DNA from: Vibrio hangzhouensis
GTDB taxonomy: Bacteria > Pseudomonadota > Gammaproteobacteria > Enterobacterales > Vibrionaceae
Reading direction: 5' to 3'
Assembly (NCBI RefSeq): GCF_900107935.1
Contig: NZ_FNVG01000001.1
Location: forward strand, 62,001 to 126,000
Length of the DNA stretch: 64,000 nucleotides
Shown: piece after piece, positions 36,882 through 47,329 of the stretch
Position numbering within the stretch: the stretch's first letter is position 1
Layout: each line of letters starts with the position of its first letter
Made by a program: the position numbers and the translations under genes
The notes under the pieces: generated by a model
Seen by the model: only the letters and a program-made list of their open reading frames with translations
What the model was told of the DNA's origin: nothing
Database searches by the model: none

Positions 36882-38378
36882 CTACGTTACAAACTTACTT
36901 ACTTTGCTTGATAGTACTTTTCTAGATTCGTCTAATCGCTTAGAAAGGGCTCCAATAGAATCAAACATATCTTTACTTTCCACTCCTGCAGAAAAAATTG
37001 ACTGAATATCTCGATCTAAAGCTTCAGAAATGGCACTTTGTTCATCCGAAGCTGTAGAAATGCTATCCGTCGACTGCTCAATCGTTTCAATTTGATGCTT
37101 TAAGTTTTGCAGCAACTCTTTGGAATTCATTGCGCTTGTCATACACTCATTACTCGTTTTGCGCGAGCTATCAATAGAACTAACAACCGCCAGCGTTTGG
37201 TCAATTAGTTGCTTCAATGAATCTTCAATCTCTCTCGTACTATGTTGAGTTCGCGCAGCCAATGCTCTAACCTCATCAGCAACAACGGCAAAACCTCTTC
37301 CTTGCTCCCCAGCGCGAGCGGCTTCAATCGCTGCATTTAGAGCAAGTAAACTCGTTTGTTCGGAAATGTCGCCTATGACGCTGAGCAGATCGTTAATCCC
37401 ACGAACGTCTGACTCTAGAGCAGCTACCGCTTTACAGGCTAGATCGAGCTCTGTTCCCATAAGACCGTTTGAGCTAACAGCTTCTTTAACTTGTTTGTAA
37501 ACATCCGAGACGTGAGCTGACGCTGCTGTGGCACTTTCCGCTGTACTTTTTGCGCTTTTCGCTATGTCATTCGACGCATCCAAAAACTGTGATGTGGATT
37601 CATTGACACCTTCTGTATCAGAGCTCTGTTTATAAAGCAGCTGTGATCCCAAATCACAGGATTTCGCAAGATCTGAGGACATGGTGGACAAATCATTGAC
37701 TGAGTCCTTAACGTCGGAAATCAAATGTTGAATCTGATGTGCAAACGCATTAAAAGCCGTGCCGAGTTGACCAAGCTCGTCTTGTTGAAGAGTTGGCAAT
37801 CTCTTTGTTAAGTCAGCATTACCATTGGCTATATCTTGAAGACTGGCCGTTACAATATTGATTGGTTTCAACACATATATGTGCAGTGATAGATGGACAC
37901 TAATGACTAAGCACAATATCAAGAACAGATCCTCAACCACTTTCAAAACCAGTAATTCTGAAAGTTCATTCTGGATATGTTCATCTGACAAGGTGATCTC
38001 AACCCAACCTAACGAGTCGCCTGAGTTATAACCACCAACTTCATAAACCAATGGAATATATACTTTATTCTTATCTATATCGTGTTTATCTATCTCTTTT
38101 TCATCAGTACTCTCAAAAAGAGATATAGAGTCTATATATAGAGAGTCCTGCTCAGAACTAATCAACAATTCGATCAGTTCAGCATTCTCATCCCATAGTG
38201 CTGATGGCAAAGTTTCAGATAATCTTTTCGATGTTTTTTCAACGTCAAATTTACGTTGCTCCCACAAGCCATCTCGTTTTTTCACGTATTCATAATAACC
38301 GTAACCACCAACAACAACCGTCACCAACAGGCCAATTATAAAGCCAACCTTAACAGATATAGAATTGATCATCCTCAT
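36882..38378 (-). CDS. Methyl-accepting chemotaxis protein
   Basis: 498 residues: transmembrane helix at about 10-27, periplasmic sensor of about 125 residues, second transmembrane helix at about 145-170, HAMP linker ([20 protein letters not shown]), and a signalling domain with the conserved hairpin tip [20 protein letters not shown] and [15 protein letters not shown]. It signals to CheA/CheW. It is followed by a solute-binding protein and preceded by a diguanylate cyclase, forming a signalling operon. Confidence 0.93.
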   Translation of the reverse strand: MRMINSISVKVGFIIGLLVTVVVGGYGYYEYVKKRDGLWEQRKFDVEKTSKRLSETLPSALWDENAELIELLISSEQDSLYIDSISLFESTDEKEIDKHDIDKNKVYIPLVYEVGGYNSGDSLGWVEITLSDEHIQNELSELLVLKVVEDLFLILCLVISVHLSLHIYVLKPINIVTASLQDIANGNADLTKRLPTLQQDELGQLGTAFNAFAHQIQHLISDVKDSVNDLSTMSSDLAKSCDLGSQLLYKQSSDTEGVNESTSQFLDASNDIAKSAKSTAESATAASAHVSDVYKQVKEAVSSNGLMGTELDLACKAVAALESDVRGINDLLSVIGDISEQTSLLALNAAIEAARAGEQGRGFAVVADEVRALAARTQHSTREIEDSLKQLIDQTLAVVSSIDSSRKTSNECMTSAMNSKELLQNLKHQIETIEQSTDSISTASDEQSAISEALDRDIQSIFSAGVESKDMFDSIGALSKRLDESRKVLSSKVSKFVT

Positions 38379-38437
38379 TCCTCATTACAGCTCGAAATTA
38401 ATAATATCAAGTTCAAACAAGCGGTATAAATATTATT

Positions 38438-39352
38438 CTAACTTGAGAATTCATACCTGTTCCGTCCATTTTTTTTCGATTTATACAGAGCTTTATCAGC
38501 GATTCTCAGCGCTTCTAAAATATCTCCACCTTCAGGTTTAATGGATATACCAATACTGACCGTTAAGGATCTATCTACGTCATAATGAATTTCTTCAGTA
38601 CGTTGAATGACTTTTTTAGCGAGCATTACTGCTTTCGATTCATCACCCTCATAAATTGATATAACAAACTCTTCACCCCCAAGGCGAGCACAAAAGTCAT
38701 GACCAAGAGTGCTCTCTCTCAGCATTTCCGCAAAAACTTTTAACACCCTGTCCCCACGTTCATGCCCATATACATCGTTGATACTCTTAAAATGATCAAT
38801 GTCCAGAACGAGGATAGCTTGTCTGCAGTTGGAAGTGACGTTGGGGCTCTCAAAGAACCCTCTTCTATTTGGCAACAGCGTCAACCAATCCGTTAAAGAG
38901 TGCCTCTTAGCTAAGCAATAAGAAGAATATAAGTTGCGAACTAAATTTCTCAGCGCCAATAATATAATCAAAAAACCGACGAGCTCTATGCAGCTTACCA
39001 GTCCGAGAAATAACCCTGTGTGGCTTTGTTCAGGCCGCTCACCCAATAAAACCTCTAAGGAAAATGAAGTTATAAAACAGCAAAGAGCTACTAGGAACCC
39101 TATATAGATAGAATAATAGTTTTTTATTAAGTACTTGGGGATCTTCCTAATATCAAAGATAATGGCCAGAACCATTGAAAGAAGAATGATTTCAAGAGCA
39201 AAATGTAAAAAAGTTACAATAGCATGATTTACATCCAACTCTAGAGCTATAATAATATTTAATGAAGTCAGTATTAAAAATACCAAAAACAACCAAACTG
39301 GTGCAGAGTAATTATTATTCGAATACAAGAACTTCGCATTTCTTATTTTCAC
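38438..39352 (-). CDS. Membrane-bound diguanylate cyclase (GGDEF)
   Basis: 304 residues: about six N-terminal membrane helices, then a GGDEF domain (about 150-300) with DIDHFKSINDVYGHERGD and the active-site loop RLGGEEFVIS. An inhibitory RxxD I-site is not seen before the loop, so product inhibition may be absent. Makes cyclic di-GMP from GTP at the inner membrane. Lies 60 bp upstream of the chemoreceptor gene. Confidence 0.92.
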   Translation of the reverse strand: MKIRNAKFLYSNNNYSAPVWLFLVFLILTSLNIIIALELDVNHAIVTFLHFALEIILLSMVLAIIFDIRKIPKYLIKNYYSIYIGFLVALCCFITSFSLEVLLGERPEQSHTGLFLGLVSCIELVGFLIILLALRNLVRNLYSSYCLAKRHSLTDWLTLLPNRRGFFESPNVTSNCRQAILVLDIDHFKSINDVYGHERGDRVLKVFAEMLRESTLGHDFCARLGGEEFVISIYEGDESKAVMLAKKVIQRTEEIHYDVDRSLTVSIGISIKPEGGDILEALRIADKALYKSKKNGRNRYEFSS

Positions 39353-39721
39353 CTAAAACCTCCAGACTTGTTATCTCCCCAAGATTAAATCACATTGGCC
39401 AAACATTTTTTATTATTTAATGTATAAACCAATATAACACCGAAGTTATATAAATCATGAGTACCTGACTATCAACACAATGTCCTAGCATAACAATTGG
39501 ACTAAGTGATAACTGTCAAAAAATCGATTAAACATTTAATAATCTTTCACTTCTAGAGAGTTAAGTTTTAATTTTTACAATTTAGCACATGATAAAAAGC
39601 TCCAAAGAGGTAATAGAAAATGACATGACGTTGCATCTTAACTTTAAGCGCACTTTAGGAAATTTAACTTACAGTGTGAGTAATGCTAATAACAGGACGT
39701 TACGTTGGTTATCATCGGCGA
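39353..39721. other. Gene-free stretch upstream of diguanylate cyclase
   Basis: AT-rich. It should hold the promoter of the GGDEF operon and the end of the EAL transcript, but no clear terminator hairpin or promoter boxes could be assigned. Confidence 0.4.
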
Positions 39722-41386
39722 TTATCCAAAATCAAAAGCCGCTAATCTAGTTAATGGCATCGAAATATGATAGCCCTGAATATTGCAACTCCCAATATAG
39801 TTATAACTATTCAAATACAACTGAGATTCAATTCCTTCTAGAGTCAAGCAAATCCCCTGCTCTGAACAAAGCGTGTAAAGAAACATAACATAAGATGATG
39901 TTCGCGCATCTTCTACCGCACGATGAACCAGTTCCTTATCAATTTTTAGCTGATCAAACGGGTACTTAAAAAAGCTAATAATCGAACTGTGTCCGCTACC
40001 AAAATCGTCCATCGCTAAAACAAAGCCAGATTCCTTCAGTTGCATAAGTTGCTCTGAAGCTATAAATTTGTCTTCGAGCAAAACTGACTCCGTCAACTCC
40101 AACACTACTTGTTCAGGTTTTAAATCACATGACTCAACGATAGACTTTGCTTTCTCTGGAAAGTACGGATCAATCAATTGCAATACTGAAACGTTAACGT
40201 TTACTTTGATGTCACTAGCCCAAGACTGATTATATTTTTTGATAAACTCACACGCGTCTAAAAGAACGACTTCTCCAAGTAATCCTATCAAACCTTTACT
40301 CTCTGCAACCTTTATAAAGTCTATCGGAGAGATGTGGCCATACTCGTAAGTATCCCATCTCGCTAGTGCCTCAAAACTGACTAGCCGCTGAGAATCCTTG
40401 TCCACAATAGGTTGATAACTGACAGTGATTGCCCCAGAGAGCAGAGCTTCCTCCAAATGAGTGTTGATATGTAGATAACGAGATACTTCATCGTGAACCA
40501 GAGAACTACATATCGCCCATTTCTGTGACTGTTTCTTAAATGCATAATCACATGTTTGCGAGGACCACCATATGACCGAACTAGCCGTCTGTTTGGGATC
40601 TCTACTTATATATCCACCTAAATACACTCTTCGTGCTAACAATTCACTTCGACCATCACCGCTTTGCTCGAGTTCAGCAATAAATGCTTCGCACAGTTGA
40701 GATACTTGTGCTTCTGTAACATCTCCCGTAATGAGTACAGAGAAAGTTTCAACGCTGTTTCTGTAAAATAGGCAACAATGCTCATCGAAGACGACAAAAC
40801 AACTTTTGATGAGCTCTATAAAATCCATGCCTGCCAAATCACCATAGTTATGTATCTGCGATCGAAGCTCATCGACATAAATCGTGATAAGCGCGATACT
40901 CCCCATGCGAGCATCCACATCAATTTCGAGTTTTTCTTGATTTAACAAACCTGACTGCCTGTCACGAAAAACGGATTCAGACACACGTAGATCAAGATTA
41001 AGAAAAGGGGAGATGTCCCGGAGCATGCCAACAAGATAGTTACTAGAGCCCTCTTTGAACATAACACTAGTTTCCTCTACCCAGCAATATGATGCATCAG
41101 GCTTCTTAACACGATACCGCACCGTGGTTTGCTCATTAGGTTTTCTGGAATCAAACTCTTGAAGGGCCGCTGTAAGATATCGGTCTCTGTCTTCCTCATG
41201 TATTAGCAAAATCCACGATTGAAAATCTGTATTATTCAGTTTCACACCCAACTCGGTATACAGACGTGAGCAGAACACTTGGACCTCACCGTTTTCTGTC
41301 ATTAGCCATAACCCAACATTGAAACCCTTAAGTGCATTGATAACACTTATATCTGATTTGCACCTATTCGACGATACCTTGAACAT
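39722..41386 (-). CDS. PAS / degenerate GGDEF / EAL cyclic-di-GMP phosphodiesterase
   Basis: 554 residues. An N-terminal PAS domain (LWLMTENGEVQVFCSRLYTEL; PDASYCWVEE) is followed by a GGDEF-like domain without the GGDEF motif (about 150-290), then a complete EAL domain (about 300-550) with SFEALARW, LELTESVLL, MDDFGSGHSS, KIDKELV and LEGIES. Catalytic acids and the lysine are present, so cyclic-di-GMP hydrolysis is expected. It opposes the diguanylate cyclase downstream. Confidence 0.92.
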   Translation of the reverse strand: MFKVSSNRCKSDISVINALKGFNVGLWLMTENGEVQVFCSRLYTELGVKLNNTDFQSWILLIHEEDRDRYLTAALQEFDSRKPNEQTTVRYRVKKPDASYCWVEETSVMFKEGSSNYLVGMLRDISPFLNLDLRVSESVFRDRQSGLLNQEKLEIDVDARMGSIALITIYVDELRSQIHNYGDLAGMDFIELIKSCFVVFDEHCCLFYRNSVETFSVLITGDVTEAQVSQLCEAFIAELEQSGDGRSELLARRVYLGGYISRDPKQTASSVIWWSSQTCDYAFKKQSQKWAICSSLVHDEVSRYLHINTHLEEALLSGAITVSYQPIVDKDSQRLVSFEALARWDTYEYGHISPIDFIKVAESKGLIGLLGEVVLLDACEFIKKYNQSWASDIKVNVNVSVLQLIDPYFPEKAKSIVESCDLKPEQVVLELTESVLLEDKFIASEQLMQLKESGFVLAMDDFGSGHSSIISFFKYPFDQLKIDKELVHRAVEDARTSSYVMFLYTLCSEQGICLTLEGIESQLYLNSYNYIGSCNIQGYHISMPLTRLAAFDFG

Positions 41387-41721
41387 ACATTTGCCTTTTT
41401 GCGGTTGATTGGCGTAGATGAACGCACTGATTTTACGTGCTTACCAAAAATATATTACTCAAACGTCATAACGTGATATGTCCAGAGCACCCAAAATGTT
41501 GGTCTTCCCCATCCACCGAGCAACATAAACAACTGATAAATAAGATTATTTATCACCAAGAGCGACAGTGGGGGAAAACAAACCGTTAAGTACCTTGAGA
41601 AACAAGCAGATTAAACAATAAATGCCAGGTAACACTGTGCTGACGGAATTCTTATGAGCTTTGCACATAGCTAAATGTACGACTGAATTTCATTTGCAAA
41701 TTGCTATCAAACTGTAGAGAG
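41387..41721. other. Gene-free stretch
   Basis: Separates the EAL gene from the AraC gene on the same strand. No convincing hairpin, repeat or ORF is recognised. Confidence 0.4.
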
Positions 41722-42798
41722 CTATGTATGAAGTAGAGCAATATCGACAGGATCAATCCCTGACTGATTATTCGCTTGCTCGATAGACGCTAAATATTCA
41801 CCAGGCGACACACCAAACCAACGTCTAAACGCCTTGTAAAAACTACTACTGTCTCTAAAACCAAGTGAATAACTAATCTCAGCGAAACTGTACACCCTCT
41901 CTCGTATCGCTTTGATCGCTTTGACCTTGCGTGCATGATCAACAATTTCACTAAAGCTTGTTCCTTCGCACTGTAACCGCCTTGCGAGTGTCTGTTTACT
42001 CATAAACAGAGTCGAACTTGCAACCTCGAGAGAAACTACTTTTTCATGTTCTAACATATCAAACGCTAGCTGCTTGACACGTGCACTAAGGCTCCAACTC
42101 GTCATTGCCTTCTTCACTTTCGTCGCACGATGCTCCAGTATTTTCCTTGTATACTCACTGGTATTAAAAACAGGTGTGCGTAAATGTTCTCGCGTAAACT
42201 CAATATAGTTGTGATCCATAGAAAACTGCGGCCTAACATCGAGCACACTCAAGTATTTGCGAGAGTAAGCAGGTTCAGAATATTTAAAGGCAGCTCCTGT
42301 GAGCACGAGTTGAGACTGGGAGAGGTGTTTTAACAATGAAACCAAACTACACACTGCATGCTCTGTCGCTTGGTAAGGATACCCTTTAGTCGGATCAACT
42401 AAATAGTGAAGTTGGCATTTGTCTCCCATTATCCTGATTTTCCATTGCTCGGAAGAGTTTGAGATTACGCTGTTATCCACCAAAATTTTTAGGCACTCAT
42501 CTAATGTAGGCGCTTGGCAAATCCAACTATAAAGAAGATCTTTAGAGCATGAATTTGTAAACTCAGATAACCTTATAGCAAAACTACGATCCAAGGCATG
42601 GTCAGCCAGTAGTTCCCACAATCCAACCAATATGGACTCAGGCAGGTATTGGGCAGCACCAAAGTTATCTGAAACCATGCGTTCATAGTGAGGGCTTTGC
42701 GTTGTAGCTACGTCGCTAAGAGCCTCACAACAGTTAACTAGTTCCCAAATACGCTCTCTAGAAACGAGAGTCTGGATATCCTTCTCCGCTGGCCGCAT
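41722..42798 (-). CDS. AraC-family regulator (OruR/arabinose-binding-type)
   Basis: 358 residues from ATG 42798, chosen for GGAGA 5 bp upstream; a longer frame to 42828 lacks support. A large N-terminal ligand domain of about 200 residues is followed by a C-terminal AraC HTH pair (LEVASSTLFMSKQTLARRLQ; FAEISYSLGFRDSSSFYKAF; WFGVSPGEYL). Targets unknown; adjacent cyclic-di-GMP genes are candidates. Confidence 0.88.
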   Translation of the reverse strand: MRPAEKDIQTLVSRERIWELVNCCEALSDVATTQSPHYERMVSDNFGAAQYLPESILVGLWELLADHALDRSFAIRLSEFTNSCSKDLLYSWICQAPTLDECLKILVDNSVISNSSEQWKIRIMGDKCQLHYLVDPTKGYPYQATEHAVCSLVSLLKHLSQSQLVLTGAAFKYSEPAYSRKYLSVLDVRPQFSMDHNYIEFTREHLRTPVFNTSEYTRKILEHRATKVKKAMTSWSLSARVKQLAFDMLEHEKVVSLEVASSTLFMSKQTLARRLQCEGTSFSEIVDHARKVKAIKAIRERVYSFAEISYSLGFRDSSSFYKAFRRWFGVSPGEYLASIEQANNQSGIDPVDIALLHT

Positions 42799-43332
42799 AC
42801 AATCTCCAATGTAATGATAAACGCTCAATGTTTCTAATTTGATTCTAACCAGAACAACTTATGTAAGAGAAATCCTTGCGTGGCCAATACCCATTCAAAG
42901 AATCAGGCCAAACATGCAACGTTAAGTCAATGAATGATAAAATAATGTTTCCTATTTGGAGAGATTAACTGCAACCAACATTTTTGTTAATAGACTGTTA
43001 CGTATACCGGTATTCATATTTGAATTGTTAGCAATTACTTTCATGATAATAAGTTCAGAAAATTCGTACTTTGAAAGAAAAACTGATGAGCTCATGTTGC
43101 TGAGCTCATCAGTGTGCCCAACAACATGAAGGAAGCGAAAATTACTGCATTCAGATACGTTATTAACCCCTCTAAATCACGCAGGCCGTGTGATATCAAG
43201 AGGAGAGAATACTCTTCGTACCAACAACCAAACCTGTGACAATCCAGAACATCAACTTGATTAGTGATGACATACTCTATCTTTTTACTAAGCATTAAGA
43301 TCAAGAAACTATCAACATTAGAGGCCTGAAAT
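42799..43332. other. Gene-free stretch with perfect hairpin at 43082-43113
   Basis: ACTGATGAGCTCA-TGTTGC-TGAGCTCATCAGT is a perfect 13-bp stem followed on the minus strand by TTTTCTTTC, a good terminator. The minus-strand sequence entering it (43115-43330) reads, in shifting frames, like a decayed exporter C-terminus, so the terminator may be all that is left of a lost gene. Confidence 0.45.
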
Positions 43333-43737
43333 ATGACCAAGAGATGCGAGTTATGTTTTACAGATGTCGATGAATCGATGCTAATAACGAATTGCAACTA
43401 TAACTGTTGTAATGACTGTATACATACTTTCGCCTCGGCTGCGAAAGAGAACAATATGATAAAGCTTAATATAGTTGTTCTGAGAATGAGCTTTAAGAAA
43501 CTAAAAAATCTCGCTTCCGATTCGTTCTTTCATGGCAAAGAAACAGAGATTACTTTAATCGCTATGAATGAGTGTATTTTAAAATTGAGAGAGTTATCTA
43601 AAAGTGGGTCTATTGGACCCAATAATGCAATACTCGAAGAAATGATTATGGATCTAGAAAACATCTTAAGCCAACAGTTCCCCCACGAACAGATTTCTTA
43701 TTATGATTTTATCCAATCATTAAAAAGCAATCAGTAG
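43333..43737 (+). CDS. Small protein with N-terminal zinc-ribbon-like cysteines
   Basis: 134 residues. The N-terminus has CELC at about residues 5-8 and a second cluster CNYNCCNDC at about 22-30, a treble-clef or ribbon-type zinc motif. The rest is helical and charged. No family is recognised. It stands alone in a decayed region with IS remnants downstream. Confidence 0.55.
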   Translation: MTKRCELCFTDVDESMLITNCNYNCCNDCIHTFASAAKENNMIKLNIVVLRMSFKKLKNLASDSFFHGKETEITLIAMNECILKLRELSKSGSIGPNNAILEEMIMDLENILSQQFPHEQISYYDFIQSLKSNQ

Positions 43738-43789
43738 GCCAGTACATTGGTGTGATATAAAGCAGCCACATTCAGTTTGGTTTGCTCTG

Positions 43790-44400
43790 AACCAGCCAGG
43801 CTAGACACTCATCTAAGAGATATTTTGGTTTCTAAATGCATTGGGCTTTGGTACCCAACAGCACTGTTGCTTCTCATGCAATTAAAATCAACCTCTATTT
43901 ACTCTGAAGATCGTTTGACACATCTGCTGTCTTATCATTAACTGCTCATATTGGATTACTTCAACCGTCTTTTAACTGAAGAAACTTTCAACACATGCGT
44001 TAGTCAACAGTTCCCTTTTTCACTCAAATTCTTTAAATTACGGTTACTCAATTATTTCTCGGCAGTCTTCCGAGCAATACTGAGTAACGCGATCACCATA
44101 AGTTATAACACGCTCTGGGAGCCCTCAACGGAACAAAGCCATCGTAAAGGCATTACTGACTAGTGACGCAGCCATTCCCCATCCATAAACCAACAGATAA
44201 CTTGCATACTGTTTTCGCGACTAAAGCCTGACGTTTCATAGTAGGCAACAATGCTTTTTAACATTACGATTATCACCTCTCTTTGCTGTTTTTTCTGAAC
44301 ACACCTTGTGACGATTCTCAACCCAATAATAAAACCCACTTCGAGAAACTCGGAACACCTTATCCATACTGGAACTACTAAAACTGAGCAGGTATTCGAG
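43790..44400 (-). pseudogene. IS3-family transposase remnant
   Basis: Scattered minus-strand pieces: near 44380-44300 the N-terminal VFRVSRSGFYYWVENRH typical of IS3 OrfB, and near 43890-43840 the C-terminal SAVGYQSPM motif. The intervening catalytic core is lost or scrambled. Confidence 0.6.
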
Positions 44401-44429
44401 CGTAAACTAACAGTTTACTTTAGGTTTTT

Positions 44430-45137
44430 GGCTTTGTTGCATAATTCAGTTTCAGGATAGAGCCGCCCGTTTCGTGTGTTTCTTAGTCAATACGATAAGT
44501 TTCAGGCATACCTAACCTAGTGAGCTTGTTCAACGCTTTTATCATCGCGTAAGTTTCACACAGCTGAGCATTGTAATCTCTTAAGCTCAATTGCCCTTCT
44601 AACAACTATTTAACTCAATACATCGTGGTTTCTGAGAGTGAACGTTTGTGGTATCCATACCGCTTTTCCAATACTTATTTGACCCGTATAACTTCTGATA
44701 ACCCACGGCAAGGTTTCTCGGGTGATCCCGGTCCCAGAAGACTGTCCCTTCTCTTGGGAGAGTAAGAGCAATGGCTCCCTTAATCAAAATAGCAGCGTGA
44801 CAGGCTCTCGTGTCATAAGCCCCATCACCAAATACCTAGAGGATGCTTCGGTGTGTTTGTTTCAGTAAATTCGGAAAAACTTCCCAATCCTTAACCGTCG
44901 ATAAACTTAGCTCAGTGGCAATAATTTAATGCTCGTGTTTAGAGCTTCTTCCATTCAGTGAGATTGGAAGACATTCAATACGAGTCAATAATGACAACCA
45001 AACGATCTTCGAGTACATAGGGGTTAATTATACTCGTACGAGCATGTACTATGCTCTGGGTATCTAAGTCCCGTTAACTTTTAACAGCAAACTGTTGATT
45101 AATACAGCGTACTGTCTTGCTGGGTCAGGTCGATTTC
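44430..45137 (-). pseudogene. Decayed IS5/IS903-type element
   Basis: Inverted-repeat-like GGCTTTGTTGCATAATTCAG at 44430. The minus strand then encodes pieces that align with the intact transposase at 47409-48329 (LSLRDYNAQLCETYAMIKAL, HPRNLAVGYQKLYGSNKYW), with stops and frameshifts. The N-terminal part approaches the LysR stop at 45144. Confidence 0.83.
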
Positions 45138-45143
45138 GCTTTA

Positions 45144-46121
45144 TCATGCTCGTACACTTTCCAAAAAATACTCCGTGAGTTCATCGGCGATAACGTTGAA
45201 AACAAACTCAATACGTCTGCTTCTACGCAAGTCTTCGCTACAGACTAACCATACAGCATTCTCAACCAGAGAAAGGCGCTCCTCGAGAACAGGTTGAAGC
45301 TCCCTAACTGTACTGGCAACATCTACAGGCAACAAAGCAAGACCTACGCCTTTTAAACACAAGTTAAGCTGTGCGATTCGACTACGAGTCGAAACTACGA
45401 AATTTTTTTCAGCTACATTTGCAGCAACGCCATTTACATACTGCGTAAACTCCGTAAGGTCACCACTTCCGATAATTTGCATAGATTGAACATCTATATC
45501 GGCGTGATCTGCGTCATTGTGTTGCAGATACTCTTTAGATCCAAATAAGCCCCTAGTTTCTACTCCAACTTTTCGTGCAATATAGTTCGGATAGCTTGGC
45601 TTAATACTACATATAGCTATATCAACTTCTTGCTGAATGACATTAGGATCACTCGCGACAATCACTTCAACAACAATTTCGGGCTCCACTTCCCTCAATT
45701 TGGCTATTATCGCAGGAAGCCGGTATATCGCAGACATCTCACACGCCGAGATAATGACCTTGCCTTCCATTGATGTCGACTTGACGCTAGCTAGTTTAGA
45801 AAACTTACCTGCAGCCCTACCCATCTCCCGAACAACTTCGAGAAGCTCAGCGCCGTGGGGCGTAAGAGATATACGGTGGATAGAGCGCTTAAATAGGGAA
45901 ACACCTAGCTCCTTTTCTAACTCCGCTATCTGGCGACTGATAGTTGGCTGACTTAAATTCAACGAAGCCGCTGCAGCAGATATTGTCCCCTCCTCCGCCA
46001 CAACTAGGAAAGCTCTTGTGCGATTCCAATCAAAGCAGACAGGCTCCCAATTTGTATCCGCGTAAGCACTATAACTAGACGAGGGTACTGAACTGTCTGT
46101 TAAAGAGGTTACTTTCATCAC
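45144..46121 (-). CDS. LysR-family transcriptional regulator
   Basis: 325 residues (ATG 46118 is an equivalent start). The HTH is preceded by an unusual 30-residue serine-rich leader: WNRTRAFLVVAEEGTISAAA and LSQPTISRQIAELEKELGVS, then a C-terminal effector domain. Similar to single-gene LysR regulators of the type with a WNR start. It is divergent from the TetR gene at 46344, with two TetR-type operators between. Confidence 0.88.
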   Translation of the reverse strand: MMKVTSLTDSSVPSSSYSAYADTNWEPVCFDWNRTRAFLVVAEEGTISAAAASLNLSQPTISRQIAELEKELGVSLFKRSIHRISLTPHGAELLEVVREMGRAAGKFSKLASVKSTSMEGKVIISACEMSAIYRLPAIIAKLREVEPEIVVEVIVASDPNVIQQEVDIAICSIKPSYPNYIARKVGVETRGLFGSKEYLQHNDADHADIDVQSMQIIGSGDLTEFTQYVNGVAANVAEKNFVVSTRSRIAQLNLCLKGVGLALLPVDVASTVRELQPVLEERLSLVENAVWLVCSEDLRRSRRIEFVFNVIADELTEYFLESVRA

Positions 46122-46134
46122 GATTTCTTTATTC

Positions 46135-46203
46135 CGACCAGGTGGACATATTAATCTAATACATTAGAATAATGTGGTAAAGCTTTATTGACCAAGTGGA
46201 CTT
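46135..46203. promoter_or_regulatory. TetR-type operators between lysR and tetR
   Basis: GACCAGGTGGAC at about 46136-46147 and GACCAAGTGGACTT at about 46190-46203 belong to the same GTCCA-N-TGGAC family as at 10.4, 30.6 and 33.7 kb. CTAATACATTAG lies between them. Confidence 0.6.
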
Positions 46204-46343
46204 AATAAGAATCGAAAAACAACACAAACGCACAATATGAAAGGATGGTTACGAAAAGTAACCGGTGGGTTTTGAGTTTAGGAACAGCTACACAAACTAT
46301 GATATGATGGCTAGATACATTTTTACTACTCAGAGATATAGAG

Positions 46344-46895
46344 ATGCCAAAGTTTGTTGACCATGAAGTTATGAGAAGGAAAATTGCTTCAGATGCAACG
46401 AAAATATTCTTAGAACACGGTTATAAAAATCTTAGTATGAGGCAATTATGCGACAAGCTCGGGATGAGTAAAAGCAACGTTTACTATTATTACAAAAGCA
46501 AAGATGACCTATTTAAAGCGTCAACTGATATAGCTGTCAACTTTGACAACAGTAGCTTATTGTCGTCAAGACCCACATCCAACGAAGCAAACCTTGATGA
46601 GAAGCTAGAAAACTTTGTGACTATATTTAACCTACTCTCCCCTTCCTTCTTTCAAGAAATCAAACTTGTCTATGATTACATCGATGTTATTGGGACACAA
46701 AGCGTGTCGGAGGATCCAGCGATGCTTGTCGCAAATGAAAAATACTTATCTATGCTCAGCGAATATGTTTCTGAAAAGCACTGTTTAACTCTATTCACCA
46801 TAATGCTGGGTCTATTAAGTACCCAGATACTGCGTGGAATACAATTAGATAGAGACTTCATCATTGAACAGGTTAAGAAATTGGTGGACTTGTAA
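46344..46895 (+). CDS. TetR/AcrR-family transcriptional regulator
   Basis: 183 residues. N-terminal HTH (SDATKIFLEHGYKNLSMRQL; MSKSNVYYYYKSKDDLFKAS) closely related in pattern to the TetR at 10505 (both start MPK-VD and share the -KSALYHYFSSKEELF-type helix). The related operator sequences near both genes support a common DNA specificity. Divergent from the LysR gene. Confidence 0.9.
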   Translation: MPKFVDHEVMRRKIASDATKIFLEHGYKNLSMRQLCDKLGMSKSNVYYYYKSKDDLFKASTDIAVNFDNSSLLSSRPTSNEANLDEKLENFVTIFNLLSPSFFQEIKLVYDYIDVIGTQSVSEDPAMLVANEKYLSMLSEYVSEKHCLTLFTIMLGLLSTQILRGIQLDRDFIIEQVKKLVDL

Positions 46896-46973
46896 AAGAA
46901 TCATCAAGAGACATCTGTTATCTAAGTAGTTTTCTCGATGCATCCTATAGTAATACAAATATAACCTAGCAAA

Positions 46974-47156
46974 TTATTGCTTTAGCTTTGACATCATCTC
47001 TTGGATTTGTTGTGAATTACAAAGCACCCGATATAGTAATTTCTCACTTTCATCATTGAGCGCCTGCGTCATGTTTCCCATTTTCTCAGCCTTTTCTATC
47101 TCAACAACACGCCTCAAATAACGGGTGTTTTCCTCGAGTAGTTTCAAAATCATCAT
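46974..47156 (-). CDS. Small coiled-coil protein (60 aa)
   Basis: Starts at ATG 47156 or 47153 with GAGG about 7 bp upstream. The product is almost wholly helical and charged (LLEENTRYLRRVVEIEKAEK; SQQIQEMMSKL). No family is recognised. It lies between TetR and the IS903-type element. Confidence 0.45.
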   Translation of the reverse strand: MMILKLLEENTRYLRRVVEIEKAEKMGNMTQALNDESEKLLYRVLCNSQQIQEMMSKLKQ

Positions 47157-47329
47157 CAGTAAGCCTCATTAGTTGAAAAGGTGAAACATGAAAGGTTATT
47201 GTGCGAATAACAGGTTCACATAAGATGAACCTTCATTATATATAACAATAATTTGTAATAACTTTATACAATTCTAACAAGCTACCACTACGAGCGGATA
47301 TCAGATCATCACCGTCTTTAGCTCAAATG

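Noticed and set aside
43951..44163. 70-residue plus-strand frame
   Set aside because: Runs through a decayed IS3 region whose recognisable coding sense is the minus strand.
44599..44787. Independent 62-residue protein
   Set aside because: It is a fragment of the decayed IS903-type transposase, clearly aligned to the intact copy at 47409-48329.
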